A stretch of DNA of 64,000 nt from Pseudomonas pudica (GCF_015680405.1 NZ_JADLJS010000003.1:124001-188000), one strand, 5' to 3'. Counted from the stretch's first letter, positions 25,249-37,515 are shown. Notes: generated by a model from the letters alone, not told the origin. Translations and numbers: made by a program.

Positions 25249-26310
25249 ATGGCCACGGCTCCGTCCAACCCCGCCTTTGCTCCTACCCTCTCTACCCGAG
25301 GGCGGCTCAATGGCATCCTGTTCGTCGCGCTGTTCGCGCTTGCGGTCACCCAGTTGGCTGCCCTGCCCGCCATTGCCAACATGGGCATCAGCCCGCTGAT
25401 CGTCGGTATCGTCGCCGGTGCGCTTTACGGCAATGCACTGCGTGACGGTGTACCGGCAAGCTGGGCGGCGGGTATCAACTTTTCGGCCCGCGGCCTGCTG
25501 CGCATTGCCGTGGCCTTCTTTGGCCTGCGGGTAAGCCTGCAGGAAATTGCCGAAGTCGGCTGGTCCGGGCTCATCGTGTCGTTGCTGGTGGTGTCCAGCA
25601 CACTGCTGATCGGCCTGTGGTGCGGCATGAAGCTGTTCAAGCTGGACCGCGATACCGCCTTGCTGACCGCAGCCGGCAGCGCCATCTGCGGCGCCGCCGC
25701 GGTACTGGCCTTCGAGTCGGCCCTGCGCAGTGCACCGCATAAAAGTGCCATGGCGGTAGGTAGCGTGGTGCTGTTCGGCACCCTGTCGATGTTCCTCTAC
25801 CCATTGGCGATCAATGCCGGCTGGCTGCACCTGGACACCATGGGTGCCGGGCTGTTCCTGGGAGGCACCATTCACGAAGTGGCCCAGGTGGTCGGTGCGG
25901 CCAGCAACGTCAGCCCCGAGGCCACGCATATCGCCACCATCGTCAAGATGACCCGGGTGATGTTGCTGGTACCGGTACTGCTGGTGGTGGGCCTTTGGAT
26001 CAGCCGCGCGCGCCAGCCGGGCCAGGCACAGGGCAATGGGCGCATCGCCATGCCCTGGTTCGCCTTCGGCTTCCTCGCGCTGGTACTGGTGAACTCGCTG
26101 CAGGTGTTGCCGGGCAGCCTGACCCAGACGATCAACAGCCTGGATACCTTCGCCCTGACCATGGCCATGACCGCGCTGGGGATGGAGACGCGCCTCAGCC
26201 AGATTCGCCAGGCCGGGCCGCGGGCACTGGCCACCGGGGCGATTCTCAACCTTTGGCTGGTGTTTGGTGGCGTGGCCATTACCCTGGGTGTGCAGAAGCT
26301 GTTGGGATGA
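25249..26310 (+). CDS. yeiH: YeiH/UPF0324 family membrane protein (putative sulfate/sulfite exporter)
   Basis: A 353-aa inner-membrane protein with about 10 hydrophobic segments and the UPF0324 pattern (GISPLIVGIVAGALYGNALR near the N-terminus, INFSARGLLRIAVAFFGLRV, then FLGGTIHEVAQVVGAA). Family annotations call it a putative sulfate exporter on weak evidence. The ATG follows GGAGGACTCAC. It is divergent from and probably controlled by the LysR gene. An inverted REP pair follows directly after its stop codon. Confidence 0.88.
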   Translation: MATAPSNPAFAPTLSTRGRLNGILFVALFALAVTQLAALPAIANMGISPLIVGIVAGALYGNALRDGVPASWAAGINFSARGLLRIAVAFFGLRVSLQEIAEVGWSGLIVSLLVVSSTLLIGLWCGMKLFKLDRDTALLTAAGSAICGAAAVLAFESALRSAPHKSAMAVGSVVLFGTLSMFLYPLAINAGWLHLDTMGAGLFLGGTIHEVAQVVGAASNVSPEATHIATIVKMTRVMLLVPVLLVVGLWISRARQPGQAQGNGRIAMPWFAFGFLALVLVNSLQVLPGSLTQTINSLDTFALTMAMTALGMETRLSQIRQAGPRALATGAILNLWLVFGGVAITLGVQKLLG

Positions 26311-26432
26311 CTTGAGACCGAGTCGCCTGCTTCGCGGGCTTGCCCGCTCCTACAGGTCCAGCGCAAGCCTGAAAGCGGCGCGGCCCCTGTGGGAGCGGGC
26401 AAGCCCGCGAAGAAGCCAGCCTGGTCTCAAGC
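26311..26432. repeat. Inverted pair of REP elements (BIME) after yeiH
   Basis: Two head-to-head REP units, left arm gcctgcttcgcgggcttgcc and right arm ggcaagcccgcgaagaagcc, with outer arms cttgagacc / ggtctcaag. The 30-base middle is unrelated between arms. This is the standard P. putida-group REP family. Confidence 0.85.
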
Positions 26433-26519
26433 TTTTTCCACTCCCCCCTCGTTGCCGTCCACATTTCTCGGTATGGTGTTGTCAAAGAAGGATGTTTTAC
26501 CCGCACAGGAAAGACTTAG

Positions 26520-27893
26520 ATGCCTCAACGCAATGTCATCAATGCATCCGTCAGCCCCAAAGGCAGCCTGGAGACGCTGTCACAACGTGAAGTGCAGCAA
26601 CTGAGTGAAGTCGGTACCGGTAGCCTTTACACCCTTTTCCGCCAGTGCGCCCTGGCCATCCTCAACACCGGCGCCCATGTCGACAATGCCAAGACCATAC
26701 TCGAGGCCTATCAGGATTTCGAGGTACGTATCCATCAACAGGACCGCGGCGTGCGCCTGGAGCTGCTGAATGCCCCGGCCGACGCCTTCGTCGATGGCGA
26801 AATGATCGCCAGCACCCGTGAAATGCTGTTCAGCGCACTGCGCGACATCGTCTACACCGAAAGCGAGCTGGCCAGCCAGCGCATCGACCTGGAAAGCTCC
26901 CAGGGCATCACCGACTATGTCTTCCACCTGCTGCGCAACGCCCGCACCCTGCGCCCGGGCGTGGAGCCGAAGATGGTGGTGTGCTGGGGTGGCCATTCGA
27001 TCAGCAGCGAGGAATACCAGTACACCAAGAAGGTCGGCCACGAGCTGGGCCTGCGCAAGCTGGACGTGTGCACAGGCTGCGGCCCGGGTGTGATGAAGGG
27101 CCCTATGAAGGGCGCCACCATTGCCCACGCCAAGCAACGCATGCACGGCAGCCGCTACCTGGGCCTCACCGAGCCGGGCATCATCGCCGCCGAAGCGCCC
27201 AACCCGATCGTCAACGAACTGGTGATCCTGCCGGACATCGAGAAGCGTCTGGAAGCTTTCGTCCGGGTCGGCCACGGCATCATCATCTTCCCGGGCGGTG
27301 CCGGCACGGCCGAGGAGTTCCTCTACCTGCTGGGCATCCTCATGCATCCGGACAACCAGGACCTGCCTTTCCCGGTGGTACTCACCGGCCCGCGCAGCGC
27401 CGAGCCGTACCTGCAACAATTGCATGCCTTCGTGGGCGCCACCTTGGGTGAAGCGGCGCACCGCCTGTACGAGATCATCATCGATGACCCGGCTGAAGTT
27501 GCCCGGCACATGGTCGAAGGGCTCAAGGCGGTAAAGCAGTTCCGCCGCGAGCGCAACGATGCCTTCCACTTCAACTGGCTGCTGAAGATCGAGGAGAGCT
27601 TCCAGCGCCCGTTCGACCCGACCCACCAGGCCATGGCCGACCTCGACCTGCGCCGCGAGCTGCCGGCTCACGAACTGGCCGCCAACCTGCGCCGGGCGTT
27701 TTCCGGCATCGTTGCTGGCAACGTGAAAGACAAGGGCATCCGCCTGATCGAGGAACACGGGCCGTACCAGATCCGTGGCGACAGCGCCGTGCTGGACCCA
27801 CTGGGCCGGCTGTTGCAGGCGTTCGTCGACCAGCATCGGATGAAGTTACCTGGCGGCGCGGCGTATGTACCGTGCTACCAGGTGGTGACCTGA
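26520..27893 (+). CDS. ppnN: LOG family nucleotide 5'-monophosphate nucleosidase PpnN
   Basis: A 457-aa protein equal in length to E. coli PpnN (YgdH), which hydrolyses pyrimidine and purine 5'-mononucleotides to base and ribose 5-phosphate in nucleotide recycling and is stimulated by (p)ppGpp. It has an N-terminal alpha-helical domain, the LOG core with GGHSISSEEY and the PGGAGTAEEF motif (residues about 258-267), and the C-terminal domain of the long PpnN form (FNWLLKIEESFQRPFDPTHQ). ATG follows AGGAAAGACTTAG. It stands alone between a REP pair and the convergent diguanylate cyclase gene. Substrate range is by family. Confidence 0.88.
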   Translation: MPQRNVINASVSPKGSLETLSQREVQQLSEVGTGSLYTLFRQCALAILNTGAHVDNAKTILEAYQDFEVRIHQQDRGVRLELLNAPADAFVDGEMIASTREMLFSALRDIVYTESELASQRIDLESSQGITDYVFHLLRNARTLRPGVEPKMVVCWGGHSISSEEYQYTKKVGHELGLRKLDVCTGCGPGVMKGPMKGATIAHAKQRMHGSRYLGLTEPGIIAAEAPNPIVNELVILPDIEKRLEAFVRVGHGIIIFPGGAGTAEEFLYLLGILMHPDNQDLPFPVVLTGPRSAEPYLQQLHAFVGATLGEAAHRLYEIIIDDPAEVARHMVEGLKAVKQFRRERNDAFHFNWLLKIEESFQRPFDPTHQAMADLDLRRELPAHELAANLRRAFSGIVAGNVKDKGIRLIEEHGPYQIRGDSAVLDPLGRLLQAFVDQHRMKLPGGAAYVPCYQVVT

Positions 27894-27955
27894 GTCGCCA
27901 TTCTTGCTGAGGCCCCACGGACGGGGCCTGCAGCTATTTGGCTTTTTGGATATGG

Positions 27956-29119
27956 CTAACTGAGATCGGTCATCGGTCGTTCGACGAAGCGGATGCTGTC
28001 GCGCCCACCGCGCTTGGACTGGTACAAGGCGACATCCCCCTGCTCGATCAAGGCTGCAAGGCTCGTCGGCGGTTGGTCGAACAGGTTGGCGCCGATGCTC
28101 AAGGTGACCGGCTGCGGCGTAGGTACCGTCTTGCTGGCATACTGCTGGAACTGCTCGCGCAGCAGTCCTCCCAGCTCCATGACCCGCTCGCTGCTCGCAC
28201 CACACAGCAGAATGACGAACTCATCACCACCCAGCCGCGCCGCCAGCGAGCGCTCGGGCAGCACCGCACGAATCATCTCGCTCAGGGCAATCAGCAAGCG
28301 GTCCCCCGCAACATGCCCGTGCAGGTCGTTGACCAGTTTGAAATTGTCGATGTCGATCAATAGCAAGGCCCCGGGTTGCGCCGAGTCCACTGCCTTGAAG
28401 AAAGGCCCCGCCCGCACCTCCAGTGCACGTCGGTTGTACAGCGCTGTCAACGGGTCACGGGCTGCCAGGCGGGCAATCCGCTCCTCGCGCCGGTAGCGCA
28501 CGGTGCCAGTCATCGACAAGGCAATCAGCATGATCGCCATCGCACCTTCGACCAACGAAACCTGAATGATCAGCCCGCCGAAGGTGGCCAGGTCAATCAA
28601 CGTACCCGGTGTGATCGCAATGATCGCCTTGGCCACATAGAACAACCCATGAACCAGCAACACATAGCGCAACTGCACCGCGCCAACACTCAGCGACCTG
28701 CCATGCGGCCGCAACAGCCAGCTGGCCTTGAGCGTCAACAGCGCCACCAGCAACGAGTTGACCATCAGCATCACCTTCGACCACTGCGGCCCCACAGGCA
28801 ACAGCAGCAAGGCGAACCACACCAGCACGACCGATAACCAGATACGCGACAGCCGCTCCTGGGTAAAACGCAACACACCCATCAGGAAGAACCAGTGCGC
28901 CACCACCAGCAGGCCGTTGGCGAACCAGATACCGATCAGCAACAAACCGATGCCGCGCAGCAAGGCCAGGGTGGAACCAATCGTGATGGTGGCAAAGCCT
29001 GCGCTCCAGAACAGCAGTGACGGCTCGCGGACGCTGCGCCACTCGATCGCCAGGTACAACGCAGCCGCGGCAGCCAGGGCGATCGAGATAGTCAGCATCG
29101 TGGGTGGATCAAGCGCCAT
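27956..29119 (-). CDS. Membrane diguanylate cyclase (GGDEF)
   Basis: A 387-aa protein with about six N-terminal membrane helices (residues 8-205) and a C-terminal GGDEF domain (RLAARDPLTALYNRRALEVR to VALYQSKRGGRDSIRFVERP). The active site is the canonical LGGDEF, and IDIDNFKLVNDLHGHVAGD carries the metal and guanine contacts, so it should make c-di-GMP at the inner membrane. The RxxD inhibitory site normally five residues before GGDEF is missing (ERSLAARL), so it may not be product-inhibited. No signal-receiving domain beyond the membrane part. It is convergent with ppnN. Confidence 0.9.
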   Translation of the reverse strand: MALDPPTMLTISIALAAAAALYLAIEWRSVREPSLLFWSAGFATITIGSTLALLRGIGLLLIGIWFANGLLVVAHWFFLMGVLRFTQERLSRIWLSVVLVWFALLLLPVGPQWSKVMLMVNSLLVALLTLKASWLLRPHGRSLSVGAVQLRYVLLVHGLFYVAKAIIAITPGTLIDLATFGGLIIQVSLVEGAMAIMLIALSMTGTVRYRREERIARLAARDPLTALYNRRALEVRAGPFFKAVDSAQPGALLLIDIDNFKLVNDLHGHVAGDRLLIALSEMIRAVLPERSLAARLGGDEFVILLCGASSERVMELGGLLREQFQQYASKTVPTPQPVTLSIGANLFDQPPTSLAALIEQGDVALYQSKRGGRDSIRFVERPMTDLS

Positions 29120-29404
29120 GAACGGTTTGGCCTATCTGGTTGACGAGGAAAAGGCCCGATTGTATGCGCTCGTGATGACTTTTCAGAGGAGCCTTACACC
29201 ACCAGCCTGCAAATGATAGCCCAGCCCTGGCCAATACCGTGCGGGCGAAATGTCATATTGACATCAGCCAGTCATTTGCACCACAAAAACTGCTGTCGTT
29301 ATGACAACACACCAGCGTAACACCCCCATCTGCAAGGGCTGCCCAGCTGGCACGAAAGCTGAACCATTCTCTTCGCCACTACCTGCCTTGCGGAAATAAC
29401 CATC

Positions 29405-29752
29405 ATGAAAAATATCCTTCTCCCTCTGGCGATGTCCCTGTCCATCGCCCTGCCCGCCTGCGCCGACGAGGTGCTCTCGGAAAGCCCCGACAACACGGTG
29501 GGCCATGGCGTCGGGGGCGTCACCGGCCTGATGGTCGGTGCCGCGCTCGGCGGCCCGTTCGGCGCCATCGCAGGTGCAGCCCTGGGTGCATTTGGCGGAG
29601 CCGCCGTGCAACAAGGCAGCGGACACAGCGATGCAGCCTACGTGGTACGCCATGACGACGGCAGTACCCAGCGCTATCGCTCGCCCAATGCCCGCTTCAA
29701 GCCCGGTGATCAGGTGCAGGTGAGTGGTATTCGCCTGGCCCCGGCGCAGTAA
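29405..29752 (+). CDS. Small exported glycine-zipper protein
   Basis: A 115-aa exported protein. A Sec signal peptide at residues 1-20 (MKNILLPLAMSLSIALPACA) carries a cysteine at position 19 but the context does not match a good lipobox, so signal peptidase I cleavage after ACA is more likely. Residues about 33-65 form a glycine zipper (GVGGVTGLMVGAALGGPFGA), as in 17-kDa/SlyB/OsmB-like envelope proteins. The C-terminal half (YVVRHDDGSTQRYRSPNARF) is a short beta domain. It probably sits in the cell envelope. It is flanked by convergent genes and stands alone. Confidence 0.8.
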   Translation: MKNILLPLAMSLSIALPACADEVLSESPDNTVGHGVGGVTGLMVGAALGGPFGAIAGAALGAFGGAAVQQGSGHSDAAYVVRHDDGSTQRYRSPNARFKPGDQVQVSGIRLAPAQ

Positions 29753-29801
29753 GCCGTTGCCCGGACAAAAAGGCCGCTCCCACAAAAACGCTTGAATTCC
29801 C

Positions 29802-31130
29802 TCAGAGCACCCGTTTGATCAGCGGCTCCAGTCGGCTATAGCGCAGCCGCCGCAGGAACCTGCGCACTTCCTTGGGGTGCTCGGCCTTGACTCCCAATTC
29901 CTCTGCCGAGCCGATCTTCGGCGCATGCCGGCGCAACTCGGCCAACTCTGCCTCCCGTGGCCCCAGCCATTGCTCTTGCGGGTCATCGATCAGCAGGCCG
30001 TTCTCCAGGTCCAGGTTGAAGCCGCGCGGGTTCAGGTTGTTGCCGGTCAGCAGCGAATAGCGCTGGTCGACCCACACGCCCTTGGCATGGAAGGTATGCC
30101 CGGGGTCGTTCCAGATCCGCACCTGCAGCTGGCCGCTTGCAATCGCAGCGTGGCGACGTCGGGTGAAAGCGCGCAGGTTGTCTTCGTACAGGTAGGGCAA
30201 CGCGCCGCTGGCGCTGAACGGCTCGCCAGGGGCGATATAGAAATCGTTGGCCGTGCGATCACCAACGATCAGCTCCACCCGCACGCCACGCGCCAGGGCA
30301 TGGTCGAGCTCGCGCATCAGCACCCGGGGTGGGTTGAAGTACGGCGTGCTGATGATGACCTGTGCGCGCGCCGCCGCCAGCAAGGCGCACAGCGCCCGGT
30401 TCAGCGGGTTGCCACGGCCCACACCCAACAGCGGAATAACCCGCAGGCCCTGCCCTGCTGCGCTGGCCGGTGCCTCATAGGCCATGCGCCGCAGCCGCGC
30501 GCGCAAGCGCCGGATGTCACCGCGCAGGCTGCGGGTAGAGGGTGGCGCCGGCAGGTCGAGGCGCGGTGTGGCGGTGTGGTGCAGCAGGCGTCGCACCAGC
30601 CCGACCATCGCATCGGCCAGCTCTGGTGACTGGAACAGGTGGTAGCGGTCCAGGCGGTAACGGTCGAAACGGTGCAGGTACACGTTGTTGAGGCTGGCGC
30701 CGGTGTAGATCACGCAGTCGTCGATGATGCTGCCCTTCAGGTGCAACACGCCGAACAGCTCGCGGGTCTGGACCGGTACGCCATGGATGACGATGTCCAG
30801 CCCATGGTGCTGGCGCTGTGCCTGGTACCAGGCGGCGTTACCCGGCTGGCGGCCGGCGCCCAGCAGGCCACGGCGGGCACGGAACCAGTCGACCACGATG
30901 GTGATTTCCAGCCCTGGCCGCGCGGCCTTGGCCTGGTACAGGGCATCCAGCACTTCCTGGCCAGCCTCGTCTTCCTGCAGGTACAACGCAACGATGACGA
31001 TACGCCGGGTTGCGGCGCGGATGCGCTCAAGCAGGCAGGCGCGGTAGGCCTTGGCATCGGGCAGCACCTGGATGGACTCTGCCGACATGGCGTAGCCTGG
31101 CAATGCCGCCAGCATGGTTTCGGGGTTCAC
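29802..31130 (-). CDS. pssA: CDP-diacylglycerol-serine O-phosphatidyltransferase (PLD family)
   Basis: PssA makes phosphatidylserine from CDP-diacylglycerol and serine, the precursor of phosphatidylethanolamine; gram-negative PssA is a peripheral membrane enzyme of the phospholipase D superfamily. Both HKD motifs are present: VLHLKGSIIDD (H130, K132, D137) and TFHAKGVWVD (H348, K350, D355), with the TGASLNNVYLH and TGNNLNPRGF trailers typical of PssA. It is 442 aa against 451 in E. coli. The start is GTG at 31128-31130, preceded by AGAAGG; an ATG five codons later is possible. It is downstream of katG on the same strand, with an apparent terminator between. Confidence 0.9.
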   Translation of the reverse strand: MNPETMLAALPGYAMSAESIQVLPDAKAYRACLLERIRAATRRIVIVALYLQEDEAGQEVLDALYQAKAARPGLEITIVVDWFRARRGLLGAGRQPGNAAWYQAQRQHHGLDIVIHGVPVQTRELFGVLHLKGSIIDDCVIYTGASLNNVYLHRFDRYRLDRYHLFQSPELADAMVGLVRRLLHHTATPRLDLPAPPSTRSLRGDIRRLRARLRRMAYEAPASAAGQGLRVIPLLGVGRGNPLNRALCALLAAARAQVIISTPYFNPPRVLMRELDHALARGVRVELIVGDRTANDFYIAPGEPFSASGALPYLYEDNLRAFTRRRHAAIASGQLQVRIWNDPGHTFHAKGVWVDQRYSLLTGNNLNPRGFNLDLENGLLIDDPQEQWLGPREAELAELRRHAPKIGSAEELGVKAEHPKEVRRFLRRLRYSRLEPLIKRVL

Positions 31131-31210
31131 GAACGATTACCTTCTGTGTGCAATCACTGTCGTGCACCAGCTTGCACAGGAAGATTGAAATGGTCCAGCC
31201 CCCGGAGAGC

Positions 31211-31234
31211 ATGGGGGCTGCTTCGCAGCCCCCA
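31211..31234 (-). terminator. Hairpin terminator of katG
   Basis: A stem GGGGGCTGC / GCAGCCCCC with a 3-base loop lies 13 bases past the katG stop codon on the minus strand. There is no T-run after it, so it may act as a weak terminator or 3'-end stabiliser. Confidence 0.55.
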
Positions 31235-31246
31235 TTTCTGACGAAG

Positions 31247-33893
<2,647 letters not shown>

Positions 33894-34799
33894 ATGAACC
33901 GCAACGACCTGCGCCGCGTCGACATGAACCTGCTGGTACTGTTCGAAGCCCTGATGATCGAACGCAACCTGACCCGGGTCGGCGAAAAGCTGTTCATCAC
34001 CCAACCCACCGTCAGCGCCGCCCTCGCCCGCCTGCGCGAGCTGTTCGACGACCCGCTGCTGATCCGCAACGGCCGGGCCATGGAGCCCACCCCACGGGCC
34101 ATGCAGATCTTCGCCGAGCTGGGGCCGGCCATGGACGTGATTTCCGCCGCCATCAGTCGCGCCCGCGAGTTCGACCCGGTCAACAGCTGCAACGTGTTCC
34201 GCCTCGGCCTGTCGGACGATGCCGAGTTCGGCCTGTTCCCGGCCCTGCTGCAGGCCCTGCGCGAAGAGGCCCCGAACATCAGCGTGGTGGTGCGCCGAGC
34301 CAACTTCCTGCTGATGCCAGGGCTGTTGGCCAGCGGCGAGATCTCGGTGGGCGTGAGCTACACCACTGACCTGCCGGCCACCGCCAAGCGCCGAAAGCTG
34401 CGTAACATCGGCGTGCGGGTGCTGCGCGCCGATGACCGTCCAGGCCCGCTGACCCTCGACGAATACTGCGCCCGCCCACATGTAATGGTGTCGTTCTCCG
34501 GCGACATGAGCGGCAATATCGACCTTGACCTGGCACGCATCGGCCGTTGCCGCAAGGTGGTGCTGGCGGTGCCGCAGTTCGGCAGCCTGCGCGCCCTGCT
34601 GCGCAACACCGAACTTATCGCCACGGTGCCGGACTACGCCGCCTGCGCCCTGGCCGACGACGGCAGCCTGCGCGCCGACCCGGCGCCGTTCGACATCACC
34701 GAGGCTGAACTGTCGATGGTCTGGAGCGGCGCCCAGGACAATGACCCCGCCGAGCGCTGGCTGCGCGAACGCATCCTGCAATTCATGGCCACGCAGTGA
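33894..34799 (+). CDS. LysR family transcriptional regulator
   Basis: A 301-aa LysR-type regulator with an N-terminal HTH (residues about 9-67; LTRVGEKLFITQPTVSAALA) of the NodD/PcpR/LeuO-like branch (VDMNLLVLFEALMIERNLTR) and a standard effector-binding domain. It is divergent from katG at 388 bases. The downstream lipoprotein gene is on the same strand, 99 bases away. Ligand and targets are unknown. Confidence 0.85.
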   Translation: MNRNDLRRVDMNLLVLFEALMIERNLTRVGEKLFITQPTVSAALARLRELFDDPLLIRNGRAMEPTPRAMQIFAELGPAMDVISAAISRAREFDPVNSCNVFRLGLSDDAEFGLFPALLQALREEAPNISVVVRRANFLLMPGLLASGEISVGVSYTTDLPATAKRRKLRNIGVRVLRADDRPGPLTLDEYCARPHVMVSFSGDMSGNIDLDLARIGRCRKVVLAVPQFGSLRALLRNTELIATVPDYAACALADDGSLRADPAPFDITEAELSMVWSGAQDNDPAERWLRERILQFMATQ

Positions 34800-34898
34800 T
34801 TCATCGACCTCATCGATAGCTACCATGAATGCCATCAAGTTCCGCTGCGAACAGCCCGGTTGGAAGATGGCGGCATTCACTGATTGATGAGGCCTCCC

Positions 34899-35495
34899 AT
34901 GAAAACCGGCATGATCGCAGCCCTGCTAGCCTTGCTGGCCGCCCTTGGCGGTTGTGCCAGCCCGGCGGCTACCGACACGCAGCCCTACGGGCACTTCTAT
35001 TCGGCCACGGCCATTTCCAGTGTCATCCTGGGCCCTGGCCAGCGGGTGGCCGTGCTGCTGGGACGTGATGCCGCAGCGACCCTCGAATACCTCGGCAGCC
35101 ATCGCACCCAGGCCACCGCGCCGGCCCAGGGCCAGCGCGTCCCGGTGGCGCCCCTGCGCAGCGAGAGCCAGGCGTATGACTGGCTGGCGCGGTCACTGGC
35201 GCAGCAGTTTGCCGAAGTGACGTTCTATGACGACCTGGACACGCTGCTGGGCGACCACCCGGATGTGATCGTGCTGCTGGACACCGAAAGCCGTTTGGCC
35301 AGCGCGGATATCGAAAGCCGGGTGGTAGCTCGCTTTTTCGATGACCAGTTGACCTATATCGGCCGCGCTGAAGGACGGGCCAGCAAGCGCCTGGGCGATG
35401 TGGCGCGGGTGGTCGAGGATGAGCGGGCGGTGCAGGCAGATGCGCTGCGGGACTTTGACGATTCGTTGCAGGCGTTGTTGAAGGGTCGCGTTTGA
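34899..35495 (+). CDS. Putative lipoprotein of unknown function
   Basis: A 198-aa predicted lipoprotein: a basic and hydrophobic signal (MKTGMIAALLALLAALGG) ends in the lipobox LGGC with the lipidated cysteine at residue 19 (CASPAATD). The mature part is globular (VILGPGQRVAVLLGRDAAAT) and helical at the C-terminus. ATG at 34899 is chosen over one five codons upstream because GAGG sits 8 bases before it and the signal begins there. No family recognised. It follows a LysR-type gene on the same strand. Confidence 0.75.
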   Translation: MKTGMIAALLALLAALGGCASPAATDTQPYGHFYSATAISSVILGPGQRVAVLLGRDAAATLEYLGSHRTQATAPAQGQRVPVAPLRSESQAYDWLARSLAQQFAEVTFYDDLDTLLGDHPDVIVLLDTESRLASADIESRVVARFFDDQLTYIGRAEGRASKRLGDVARVVEDERAVQADALRDFDDSLQALLKGRV

Positions 35496-35564
35496 GGGCC
35501 TTCCACTGGTCTAGCGCAATGCTTGGGCACAGCTCCTACAGGTCGGTGCTGTAATAACGGCCTT

Positions 35565-36443
35565 CTACTTACCCCGCTGCATCCACGCCGCCCCCAGCCC
35601 ACTCAGGCAGATCACCGAGATGCCCACCAGGCTCAAGGTATCCGGCACCTGGCTATAGGCAACCAACCCAAGCAAACCGGCAAACACGATCTGGCAATAA
35701 CTGAACGGCGCCAGCAACGCCGGTGCCGCATGGCGGAAGGCCTGGGTCAGCAATAGGTGCGCAGTCATGCCAAAGCCACCCAGCGCCAGCATCAGCAGCG
35801 CATGGTCCCAACGCGGCATCTCCCAGAAGAACGGCACCAGCGCACTCATCGCCAGGGTGTTGCACAACCCCGCATAGAAGTTGCTGGTGGTCGGGCTGTC
35901 GTGCGAAGCCAGGATACGCGTCAACAATTGGTAGAAGCAGAAGCCCAGCGCCGAACCGAACGGATACAGGATGGCCGGGGTGAACATCGCCCCGCCCGGG
36001 TGCACCACCACCAGCACGCCGATGAAGCCCATCACCACCGCCACCCATTGCCCCACCGTCACCCGCTCCTTCAGCAGTGGTGCCGACAGTGCGGTGACCA
36101 GCACCGGGGCGAGGAAGTTGACCGCCGTGGCTTCGGCCAGCGGCAGGTACTGCAGGCCGGTGGTGAACAGCAGGCTGGTGCTCAGCAGGCTCAGGGCACG
36201 TAACGTCTGCAACAGCGGGCGGCGGGTACGCAGCACGTTGAGGCCGGCCTTTGGCAGAAAGATGCCGGCCATCAGCAGCGTATGCACCACATACCGCGCC
36301 CACACCACCATGATGATCGGGTACAGGCCGCCGAGGAACTTGGACAGGGCATCGTGGCTGGCGAACAGGAATGTCGCCACCACCACCAGGGCGATGCCGC
36401 GCAGGGGTTGGTTGACTCCGGACAGCGGTGTGCTGGAACTCAT
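35565..36443 (-). CDS. EamA family (DMT) transporter
   Basis: A 292-aa ten-helix DMT-superfamily transporter with two EamA repeats (ALVVVATFLFASHDALSKFL and ILYPFGSALGFCFYQLLTRI). Likely an inner-membrane metabolite exporter of the RhaT/YdcZ-like sort; the substrate is unknown. ATG at 36441-36443 is preferred because the upstream extension is non-hydrophobic and GAGAG precedes it. It is divergent from the aldo/keto reductase gene, with about 250 bases between. Confidence 0.85.
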   Translation of the reverse strand: MSSSTPLSGVNQPLRGIALVVVATFLFASHDALSKFLGGLYPIIMVVWARYVVHTLLMAGIFLPKAGLNVLRTRRPLLQTLRALSLLSTSLLFTTGLQYLPLAEATAVNFLAPVLVTALSAPLLKERVTVGQWVAVVMGFIGVLVVVHPGGAMFTPAILYPFGSALGFCFYQLLTRILASHDSPTTSNFYAGLCNTLAMSALVPFFWEMPRWDHALLMLALGGFGMTAHLLLTQAFRHAAPALLAPFSYCQIVFAGLLGLVAYSQVPDTLSLVGISVICLSGLGAAWMQRGK

Positions 36444-36690
36444 GGCACTCTCGATGACGGCGCGGCTGGATGCGGCGCCCAGTGAAGGCCGCGCAGGCAC
36501 AGCCTGGCGGATGCAACAGCTCGGATTCTAGAAGAGATGCCAAAGAATAAGGAAGTTCAATTGCCGCCAGCCAAGGCCGACTGCAGTTTCTGTTCGCTGA
36601 TCGACCACTTTCCGCCCCGCGCGCATGGCCCGTGCCGTGCTGATCGCCGACCATCCAATGCGAACCCTGCACACCCTACAAGGAATTTAC

Positions 36691-37515
36691 ATGCAAAGGC
36701 TCACCACCCGAAACGGCCTGGACCTGCCCGCGATCGGTCTGGGCACCTGGCCAATGACCGGCAGCGAGTGCACCCAGGCCGTGCGCCAGGCGCTTGAAGT
36801 GGGTTACCGGCATATCGATACCGCCACTGCCTATGAAAACGAGGCCGCCGTCGGCCAGGCCCTGCGCGACAGCGATGTACCGCGCGAGCATATTCACCTG
36901 ACCACCAAGGTATGGTGGGATCGCCTGGCGCCCAAGGCCATGCGCCAGTCGCTGGAGGACAGCCTGCGCGCGCTGGGTACCGAGCAGGTCGACCTGTTCC
37001 ACATCCACTGGCCCGCCCAGGACTGGGACCTGGCCCGCAGCATCGAAACCCTGGTGGCCCTGCGTGACGAGGGCAAGGCGCGCAGCATCGGCGTGGCCAA
37101 CTTCCCGCTGGGGCTGCTGCGCCAGGTGGTGGAAACGCTGGGCGCACCATTGTCGGCGATCCAGGTGGAATACCACGTGCTGCTCGGCCAGCAACCGCTG
37201 CTGGACTATGCCCGCCGCCACGACCTGCTGCTCACCGCCTACACCCCGCTGGCCCGTGGGCAGGCGGCGGCGCAGCCGGTGATCCAGGCGATCGCCCGCA
37301 AGCATGGCGTGCTGCCCAGCCAGGTGGCGCTGAAGTGGTTGCTGGACCAGGACGGCGTGGCGGTGATCCCCAAGGCCGGCAGCCGCGAGAACCAGCTGGC
37401 CAACCTGGCGGCCTCGACCGTGCAACTGGATGACGAGGACCGCGCGGCGATTGCCGGGTTGCCGAAAAACCAGCGGGTGGTGAGCCCGGCGTTTGCGCCG
37501 GACTGGAACAGCTGA
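36691..37515 (+). CDS. Aldo/keto reductase (DkgB-like)
   Basis: A 274-aa cytoplasmic NADPH-dependent aldo/keto reductase of the AKR5 type, with the full catalytic tetrad D43, Y48, K73 and H106 (HIDTATAYENE, TTKVWW, FHIHWP). It matches the 2,5-diketo-D-gluconate/methylglyoxal reductase group in length and motifs, including the C-terminal VIPKAGSRENQLANL phosphate-binding loop. ATG at 36691 is chosen because AAGGA precedes it. The physiological substrate may be a small aldehyde such as methylglyoxal; that is by family only. Confidence 0.88.
   Translation: MQRLTTRNGLDLPAIGLGTWPMTGSECTQAVRQALEVGYRHIDTATAYENEAAVGQALRDSDVPREHIHLTTKVWWDRLAPKAMRQSLEDSLRALGTEQVDLFHIHWPAQDWDLARSIETLVALRDEGKARSIGVANFPLGLLRQVVETLGAPLSAIQVEYHVLLGQQPLLDYARRHDLLLTAYTPLARGQAAAQPVIQAIARKHGVLPSQVALKWLLDQDGVAVIPKAGSRENQLANLAASTVQLDDEDRAAIAGLPKNQRVVSPAFAPDWNS

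Noticed and set aside
26311-26432. CRISPR-like array
   Set aside because: Repeats at this and similar places are inverted REP pairs, not regularly spaced direct repeats. No CRISPR array or cas gene was seen anywhere.
35517-35552. REP element downstream of the lipoprotein gene
   Set aside because: cagctcctacaggtcggtgctgt has only a short resemblance to the REP arms and no hairpin of the usual form.
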